From: Streptomyces nodosus
Lineage (GTDB): Bacteria > Actinomycetota > Actinomycetes > Streptomycetales > Streptomycetaceae
Reading direction: 5' to 3'
DNA: 64,000 nucleotides
Assembly: GCF_008704995.1 (NCBI RefSeq)
Contig: NZ_CP023747.1
Span: 5,363,501 to 5,427,500, forward strand
Part shown: piece after piece, positions 58,824-64,000 of the stretch
Position numbering within the stretch: position 1 is the first letter of the stretch
Layout: each line of letters opens with the position of its first letter
Notes under the pieces: model-generated
Seen by the model: the letters and a program-made list of their open reading frames with translations, nothing else
What the model was told of the DNA's origin: nothing
The model's database searches: none
Program-made: the position numbers and the translations under genes

Positions 58824-61096
58824 GCGACCGTCCCGCCGCCGGCACCTGGGAGCCGGAGCCCGCCGCCCGCTGGGAGGACGCCTTCCTCAGCGGCAACGGC
58901 CGCCATGGCGCCATGGTGACCGGCGATCCCCGGGACGACCGGGTCATCGTCACCCACCACACCCTGCTGCGCCCCAACGGCAGCGAGCACGCCCGGCCGC
59001 CCGAGCTGGCCCACCGGCTCGCCGAGCTGCAGGACCGGCTGCTCGCGGGTGACACGGCGGCCGCCGAGGACTTCACCGACGGGCGGGAGCTGAGCTGGGT
59101 GCAGCCCTTCCACCCGGCGTTCCAGCTGCGGTTGCGGCGGCCCCCCGCCGAGCAGCACGGCTACCGGAGGTCGGTGGACTTCACCTCGGGCGTGGTCACC
59201 GCCGGCTGCGGGGAGTGGAGGAGCAGCGTCTTCGTCTCGCGCGCGGACGATGTGATCGTGCAGCGGGTGACCGCCCCGGGACCCGAGCTGCGCCTCGGTC
59301 TCGACCACCGGCTGCCCGGCGCCCCACCGGACCTGGCCGTCGGACAGGGGACGGCCCTCACCGCGGAGGGGGCGCTGCTCACCCTGAGCGCCCGCTACCC
59401 GGACAGCGAGCGCGGCTACACCGGGGTGAGCGTGGTGGCGGTCGACGGCGGCCGGACGGCCCTGTCCCCCGAGGGCGCCTGTATCAGGGACGCGGAGTCG
59501 GTGCTGCTGCTGACCCGGGTGCGGCGGCACACCGGCGAGCCGGACGCACCGGCGGAGGGAGAGGCCCTGCGCGCCCTGCTGACGGCCGGGGACGGCGATC
59601 CCTACGACGCTCTCCTGGACCGCCATCTCGCGCTGCACCGCACCGCCTATCTGCGCGCCGGTCTCTCGCTCGACGCCGACGACGCCGAACGGGCCCTGCC
59701 CGGCTCGGCGTTGCTGACGCGCCCCACCAGCCCCGCGCTCCTGGAGCGGTTGTTCGCCGCAGGCCGCTATCACCTGCTCAGCTCCAGCGGCATGCTGCCG
59801 CCGCGGCTCACCGGCCTGTGGACGGGCGACTGGAACACGGCATGGTCCGGCGGGTTCACCGCCGACGCCAACCTCCCCCTCCAGACCGCCTCCGCGGTGG
59901 CCGCGGCCCTTCCCGAGGTCACCGAGGCGCAGGCGGCGCTGATCCACCGCCGGCTGGATCACTGGCGGGAGAACGCCCGCGCGATCTTCGGCGCCCGGGG
60001 TGTCGTCGCGCCCTGCCACAGCGACGGCGAGTCCGGCCACAGCCACCACTTCCAGCGGGAGTACCCGCTCCATCTGTGGACCGCGGGCGCCGACTGGCTC
60101 CTCACTCCGCTCGTCCAGCACGACGAGACCTCCGGCCGACGCGATCCCCGGACCGCCGCGGCCCTCGCCGAAGTCGCCCGGTTCTACGAGGACTTCCTCA
60201 CCCGGACCGACCGGGACGGCCGTCTGGTCGTCGTCCCCTCCTACTCGCCCGAGAACCGCCCCGCGAACGCGAGCTGGGGTACGGTCGACGCCGCCATGGA
60301 CCTCTCGGCGGCCCGGCACGCACTGCGCACGGCCGCCGACTACCACCCGGAGGCGGCGGCCCGGCTGCGGGCCCTCGCCGACCGCCTCCCGCCCCATCGG
60401 ATCAACGCCGACGGCGCCCTCGCCGAATGGGCCCGGCCGGGGCTGGAGGACTCCTACGACCACCGGCACCTCAGCCATCTCTACGGCGTCTGGCCGCTGG
60501 ACGAGATCACCCCCTACGACACCCCGGATCTCGCGGCGGCCGCCCGGGAGGCACTGCGGCGGCGCGGCGCCGAGAACGACTCCGCGCACGGTCACCTCCA
60601 CCAGGCGCTCGTCGCCGCCCGGCTGGACGACCGCGCCCGGGTGGCGCACGCCCTGGGCCAGGTCCTGGCGGGCGACTACTTCCATGCCTCCCTGATGAGC
60701 GCCCACTACCCCCACCGCGACGTCTACAACGCCGACGCGGCCCATGCGCTCCCCGCCGTGGTCGTCGAGGCGCTCGTCCGGTCGACCCCCGGCAGGCTGG
60801 TGCTGCTGCCCGCGCTCCCCGCCGGGTACCCCGGGGGACGGCTCCACGGGATACGCACCCGGTTCGGCGCCGAGGTCGACCTCACCTGGTCACCCGGGCA
60901 CGCCCGGGCCGTCGTACGTCCCACCCGCAGCTGCCGTGTCGACCTCAGGACTTCCGCCGGCGCACGACCGCTCGACCTCGTCGCCGGCGAAGACTGCGTC
61001 CTCGACCTGGGGCCGCAGCAACCGCAGCACTTCCCCCCACCCATGGAAGGGACACCATGGCACCACACCTCCTCGGCAGGCTCACCACCGCGCTGA
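58820..61096 (+). CDS. GH95-like glycosidase (alpha-L-fucosidase family), intracellular
   Basis: The 758-residue protein has the GH95 plan. An N-terminal domain (WEDAFLSGNGRHGAMVTGDPRDDRVIVTHHTLLRPN) is followed by a linker and an alpha-barrel with GLWTGDWNTAWSGGFTADANLPLQ, VPSYSPENRPANASWGTVDAAMDLS and DHRHLSHLYGVWPLDE. The SPEN glutamate, the general acid of GH95, is present. The usual Asn-x-Asn pair reads Asp-Ala-Asn here, and the late Gly-Thr-Gly-Trp-Ser region reads NDSAHGHLHQALVAARLDD. So activity may have shifted, for example to L-galactose or another alpha-linked sugar. It starts inside the GH42 stop and runs 40 bases into GH12. The open frame continues far upstream but only as a shadow. 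Confidence 0.78.
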   Translation: MSDRPAAGTWEPEPAARWEDAFLSGNGRHGAMVTGDPRDDRVIVTHHTLLRPNGSEHARPPELAHRLAELQDRLLAGDTAAAEDFTDGRELSWVQPFHPAFQLRLRRPPAEQHGYRRSVDFTSGVVTAGCGEWRSSVFVSRADDVIVQRVTAPGPELRLGLDHRLPGAPPDLAVGQGTALTAEGALLTLSARYPDSERGYTGVSVVAVDGGRTALSPEGACIRDAESVLLLTRVRRHTGEPDAPAEGEALRALLTAGDGDPYDALLDRHLALHRTAYLRAGLSLDADDAERALPGSALLTRPTSPALLERLFAAGRYHLLSSSGMLPPRLTGLWTGDWNTAWSGGFTADANLPLQTASAVAAALPEVTEAQAALIHRRLDHWRENARAIFGARGVVAPCHSDGESGHSHHFQREYPLHLWTAGADWLLTPLVQHDETSGRRDPRTAAALAEVARFYEDFLTRTDRDGRLVVVPSYSPENRPANASWGTVDAAMDLSAARHALRTAADYHPEAAARLRALADRLPPHRINADGALAEWARPGLEDSYDHRHLSHLYGVWPLDEITPYDTPDLAAAAREALRRRGAENDSAHGHLHQALVAARLDDRARVAHALGQVLAGDYFHASLMSAHYPHRDVYNADAAHALPAVVVEALVRSTPGRLVLLPALPAGYPGGRLHGIRTRFGAEVDLTWSPGHARAVVRPTRSCRVDLRTSAGARPLDLVAGEDCVLDLGPQQPQHFPPPMEGTPWHHTSSAGSPPR

Positions 61097-61770
61097 TCGC
61101 CCCCGCGCTCGCCCTCGGAGCCACCGTCGGCCTCGCCTCGGCCCCCGCCCAGGCCGCCGTCTGGAACTCCTGCGACCAGTGGGGCAACACCACCCTGAAC
61201 GGCTACACCCTCTACAACAACATCTGGGGTTCCGGGACCGGCAGCCAGTGCATCTGGGCCAACTCCGGCACCAACTGGGGTGTCCGGGCCGACCACCCCG
61301 ACACCGGGGGCATCAAGTCCTACCCCAACGCCAAAAAGGTGATCAACAAGTCGATCACCTCCCTCTCCTCGCTCACCAGCAAGTACAACGTCACGGTCCC
61401 GTCCCGGGGCGCGTACAACACCTCGTACGACATCTGGGACACCGGCTACCGGTACGAGGTCATGCTCTGGGTCAACAAGACCGGGGCCGTCGGGCCCCTC
61501 GGCACCGCACAGGGCAGTGTGACGCTCGGCGGTTCCAGCTGGAACGTCTACAAGGGCAACAACGGCTCCAACGACGTCTTCTCGTTCATCCGCAGCGCCA
61601 ACTCCAGCTCCGGCAGCGTCGATGTGCTGCCGATCCTCAAGTGGATCAAGGACACCAAGGGCTGGTTCGGCAATGTGACCATCGGTGATGTGCAGTTCGG
61701 CTACGAGATCACCTCCTCGTCCGGCGGCCTGGACTTCACCACCGACAGCCTGACCGTCAGCAGCAGCTGA
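61057..61770 (+). CDS. Secreted endoglucanase/xyloglucanase, glycoside hydrolase family 12
   Basis: The 237-residue enzyme has a clear signal peptide ending AQA-AV (about residue 33) and a single GH12 jelly-roll domain without a binding module. Catalytic Glu134 lies in RYEVMLWVN and Glu217 in FGYEITSSSGGLDF. The start WNSCDQWGNTTLNGYTLYNNIWGSG is typical of Streptomyces family 12 enzymes. The family cleaves cellulose, mixed-linkage glucan or xyloglucan. The presence of fucosidase-, galactosidase- and xylosidase-type genes in the same locus argues for xyloglucan. GGAAGGGA precedes the ATG by five bases, inside the GH95-like gene. It is the only exported enzyme of the locus. Confidence 0.9.
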   Translation: MAPHLLGRLTTALIAPALALGATVGLASAPAQAAVWNSCDQWGNTTLNGYTLYNNIWGSGTGSQCIWANSGTNWGVRADHPDTGGIKSYPNAKKVINKSITSLSSLTSKYNVTVPSRGAYNTSYDIWDTGYRYEVMLWVNKTGAVGPLGTAQGSVTLGGSSWNVYKGNNGSNDVFSFIRSANSSSGSVDVLPILKWIKDTKGWFGNVTIGDVQFGYEITSSSGGLDFTTDSLTVSSS

Positions 61771-61786
61771 GCCACGGTGCCGGGCG

Positions 61787-61819
61787 GTGCGGCCGGCCTC
61801 CGGCGGGGGCCGGCCGCAC
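61787..61819 (+). terminator. Terminator after the GH12 gene
   Basis: A perfect 12-bp stem (61787-61798 with 61808-61819) with a 9-base loop stands 16 bases after the GH12 stop and should end the operon transcript. Confidence 0.8.
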
Positions 61820-61827
61820 TCCGGCCG

Positions 61828-61960
61828 CTAGTGCCGCGGCAGGCACCGTTTGCCCGTGAAGGAGCGGCGTCGTGGGGGCACCTCCCGCGCGAGCGCAGTC
61901 GAGCGTGGGGGAGCGTGCCGGGCGTCGCGACGGGGCGAACGGTGCCTGTCGGGGCACTAG
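61828..61960. mobile_element. MITE-like palindromic element with 31-bp terminal inverted repeats
   Basis: The 133-bp stretch begins CTAGTGCCGCGGCAGGCACC and ends in a near-perfect inverted copy (GGTGCCTGTCGGGGCACTAG). The two ends, about 31 bases each, differ at about four places. The middle contains a second, shorter inverted motif (CACCTCCCGCGCGAGCG and its partner CGAGCGTGGGGGAG). It encodes nothing. I recall very similar sequences as dispersed repeats in Streptomyces genomes. The right end provides the TAG stop codon of the convergent GH31 gene (61957-61959). No clear target-site duplication is visible beyond CTAG itself. Confidence 0.7.
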
Positions 61961-63996
61961 CCGGTGATCGGCAGCTCGGCCCCGTCCCGCAGGAACAGCG
62001 GGATACGGTCCAGCGGCGCCTCGACCGTGACGGCCGCACCGCCCCGGTACGACTGCCCGGACCAGGCGTCCCGCCAGCGAGCGCCCGCCGGAAGGTGGAC
62101 GGTGCGGGCCGTGGCGCCCGCCGTGAGCACCGGGGCCACCAGCAGATCGGGGCCCAGGAGATAGGCGTCGTCCACCGACCAGGACGCCCGGTCGCCGGGG
62201 AACTCCAGGAACAGCGGACGCATCACCGGCAGGCCCTCCTCATGGGCCTCGCGCATCACCCTCAGGATGTACGGCTTCAGCCGCTCGCGCAGCCGCAGAC
62301 AGCTCTCCAGGATCGCGCCGGCCTCCTCGCCGTACGACCAGACCTCGTTGGGGCCGCCGGTCATCGCCGGCCCCAGCGGCATCCCCGGGTCGCGGAAGCC
62401 GTGCAGCCGCATCAGCGGGGACAGCGCGCCGAACTGGAACCAGCGGACCATCACCTCACGGTAGGCCGGGTCGTCCGGGTCGCCGCCGTGGAAACCGCCG
62501 ATGTCGGTGTTCCACCAGGGGATGCCGGACAGCGCGGTGTTGAGGCCCGCCGCGATCTGCCGGCGCAGGGTGGCGAAGTCATGGCCGATGTCCCCGGACC
62601 ACAGGGCCGCGCCATGGCGCTGACTGCCCGCCCACGCCGAGCGGTTGAGGGTGACGATCTCGCTCTGCCCGGCGGCCAGCAGACCCTCGTGGAAGGCGCG
62701 GGAGTTCTCCCGCGGATAGAGGTTGCCGACCTCCTGGCCGGGGCCCGCCCAGTACCGCAGATTCTCCGGGAAGCCCGGCTTCAGCTCCGGCTCGCAGGCG
62801 TCCAGCCAGAACGCCCTGATGCCGTACGGATCCAGGTAGTTCTCCTTGATCCGTGACCACAGGAACTCCCGCGCCTCGGGGTTCGTGGCGTCGTAGAAGG
62901 CGATCTGGACGGTGGAGGCGACCTCCTTGTCGGGCCAGTCCGCATGGGCCAGGGGCCCGTACTGGGTGCCGATGAACCAGCCGCGCTGCTCCATGACCGG
63001 GTGGTTCTCCGACAGCGGGGACACCGACGGCCACACGGAGACGGCCAGCTCGATGCCCATCTCGCGCAGTTCCCGCACCATCGCGGCCGGATCCGGCCAC
63101 TCGGCGGGGTCGAACTTCCACTCGCCCAGATGCGTCCAGTGGAAGAAGTCGCAGACGATGACGTCGATCGGCAGCCCGCGCCGCTTGTACTCCCGGGCCA
63201 CGGCGAGCAGTTCGTCCTGGGTGCGGTAGCGCAGCCTGCTCTGCCAGAAGCCCGCCGCCCACTCGGGCAGCATCGGCGTCCGGCCGGTGGCCGCGCTGTA
63301 GCGGCGCTGCCCGTCGGCCGGGTCGCCCGCCGTGATCCAGTAGTCGATCTGACGGGCCGAGTCGGCGACCCAGCGGGTGCCGTTGCCCGCCAGCTCGACC
63401 CGGCCGATCGCCGGGTTGTTCCACAGCAGGGTGTAGCCGCGGTTCGAGGTGAGCACCGGGACCGAGACCTCGGCATTGCGCTGGACGAGATCCAGGACCA
63501 GGCCCTTCTGGTCGAGGCGCCCGTGCTGGTGCTGGCCGAGGCCGTACAGCTTCTCGTCCTCGTAGGCGGCGAAGCGCTGCTCCAGCCGGTGATGGCCGTT
63601 GCCGACCGCCGTGTACAGGCGGGGCCCCGGCCACCAGAAGTGGGCGCGCTCCTCGGCGAGCAGTTCGGCCGAGTCCTCGGTGCGCAGAAAACGGATCAGA
63701 CCCTCGGCGCTCACCTCCACGGTGAGCGCCCCGACCGTCAGCCGGCCGCTTTCGGCCTCGATCTTGACGGTGGACCCGCAGGACGGCGGATCGTCGAGCA
63801 GGGCACCCGGCAACCCCTCGAGCACCGGGCCGCCGAGCCGGGCCCGCACCCGGACGGCGTCCGGACCCCAGGGCTCGACGCGTACGGTCTCCTGGCGGCC
63901 GCTCCACTCCAGCGCGCCGTCCCGCTCGCGGAACGTGCCCCGGGTGGGGGAGGACTGGGCGAGACTGACCTGAGGCTCTTCGGGGGGCTGATTCAC
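61957..63996 (-). CDS. Alpha-xylosidase-type glycoside hydrolase family 31, intracellular
   Basis: The 679 residues visible cover a GH31 enzyme. The nucleophile is Asp399 in IRAFWLDACEPE and the acid/base Asp469 in ALWSGDIGHD. RGLPIDVIVCDFFHWTHLGEWKFDPAEWPDP, a YicI-type segment, and WWNTDIGGFHGG are also present. This combination is that of alpha-xylosidases, fitting removal of xylose side chains from xyloglucan oligosaccharides. There is no signal peptide. The GTG at 63996 lies four bases from the window edge, so the true start may be upstream and outside. The stop codon is contributed by the MITE-like element, so the last residues may differ from relatives. Confidence 0.85.
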   Translation of the reverse strand: MNQPPEEPQVSLAQSSPTRGTFRERDGALEWSGRQETVRVEPWGPDAVRVRARLGGPVLEGLPGALLDDPPSCGSTVKIEAESGRLTVGALTVEVSAEGLIRFLRTEDSAELLAEERAHFWWPGPRLYTAVGNGHHRLEQRFAAYEDEKLYGLGQHQHGRLDQKGLVLDLVQRNAEVSVPVLTSNRGYTLLWNNPAIGRVELAGNGTRWVADSARQIDYWITAGDPADGQRRYSAATGRTPMLPEWAAGFWQSRLRYRTQDELLAVAREYKRRGLPIDVIVCDFFHWTHLGEWKFDPAEWPDPAAMVRELREMGIELAVSVWPSVSPLSENHPVMEQRGWFIGTQYGPLAHADWPDKEVASTVQIAFYDATNPEAREFLWSRIKENYLDPYGIRAFWLDACEPELKPGFPENLRYWAGPGQEVGNLYPRENSRAFHEGLLAAGQSEIVTLNRSAWAGSQRHGAALWSGDIGHDFATLRRQIAAGLNTALSGIPWWNTDIGGFHGGDPDDPAYREVMVRWFQFGALSPLMRLHGFRDPGMPLGPAMTGGPNEVWSYGEEAGAILESCLRLRERLKPYILRVMREAHEEGLPVMRPLFLEFPGDRASWSVDDAYLLGPDLLVAPVLTAGATARTVHLPAGARWRDAWSGQSYRGGAAVTVEAPLDRIPLFLRDGAELPITG

Positions 63997-64000
63997 GGGG

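Noticed and set aside
55685..61096. A single open frame of 1803 codons that could be a giant fusion protein.
   Set aside because: Its first 1045 codons are a shadow of the permease and GH42 genes. The real gene starts at the ATG at 58820, overlapping the GH42 stop as ATGA.

Overview
The window is a stretch of chromosome from a high-GC actinomycete, almost certainly a Streptomyces. Nearly every gene has strong third-position G/C bias and GTG or TTG starts are common. Gene order (frr-cdsA-rlmN, a thiamine transporter, a polyamine cluster, a deaminase, gabT) matches, as far as I recall, the core region of the S. coelicolor chromosome around SCO5625-SCO5680.

Layout. 1-3150: the 3' end of frr, then cdsA, a small acidic ORF and rlmN. 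3173-7129: a TPP riboswitch leader and the thiamine ABC transporter thiB-thiP-thiQ. 7230-10701: a LAETG sortase substrate, a VOC protein and a permease/ATPase pair with a degenerate ATPase. 10921-15780: polyamine block I, with an AsnC-type regulator plus class III aminotransferase divergent from an aldehyde dehydrogenase, followed by an orphan polyamine-binding lipoprotein. 15896-25388: core genes including a cupin, a zinc-ribbon protein, small membrane stress proteins, an alcohol dehydrogenase, a serine hydrolase, GDPD, a deaminase likely serving the futalosine menaquinone pathway, DUF4190 and NADAR. 25484-32783: polyamine block II, with an aldehyde dehydrogenase, binding protein, PotA/B/C-like transporter and FAD amine oxidoreductase. 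32784-33415: a repeat-rich non-coding stretch. 33416-41759: PAP2 phosphatase, gabT, a two-TM ATPase, a PucR regulator and a succinate-semialdehyde-type dehydrogenase. 41822-45347: an accessory patch of lower GC (GNAT, methyltransferase, XRE/DUF5753 plus DUF397). 45575-49726: an MMPL exporter and a NarL-type two-component system.

49672-63996 is the most interesting part: a compact carbohydrate locus that reads as a complete xyloglucan utilisation system. A secreted GH12 endoglucanase/xyloglucanase is the only enzyme with a signal peptide. A lipoprotein binding protein and two permeases without an ATPase gene would import oligosaccharides. GH95-like, GH42, GH31 and GH3 enzymes, all without signal peptides, would remove fucose-type, galactose, xylose and glucose units in the cytoplasm. 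Two identical 14-bp palindromes of LacI-family type sit in the two divergent promoters of the locus, but no regulator gene is in the window. A MITE-like element lies between GH12 and GH31 and provides the GH31 stop codon.

The polyamine genes together supply uptake, oxidation, three aldehyde dehydrogenases and two transaminases, enough to run most of a putrescine-to-succinate route. The usual first enzyme, a gamma-glutamylpolyamine synthetase, is not in the window. No tRNA, rRNA, CRISPR array or intact insertion sequence was seen.
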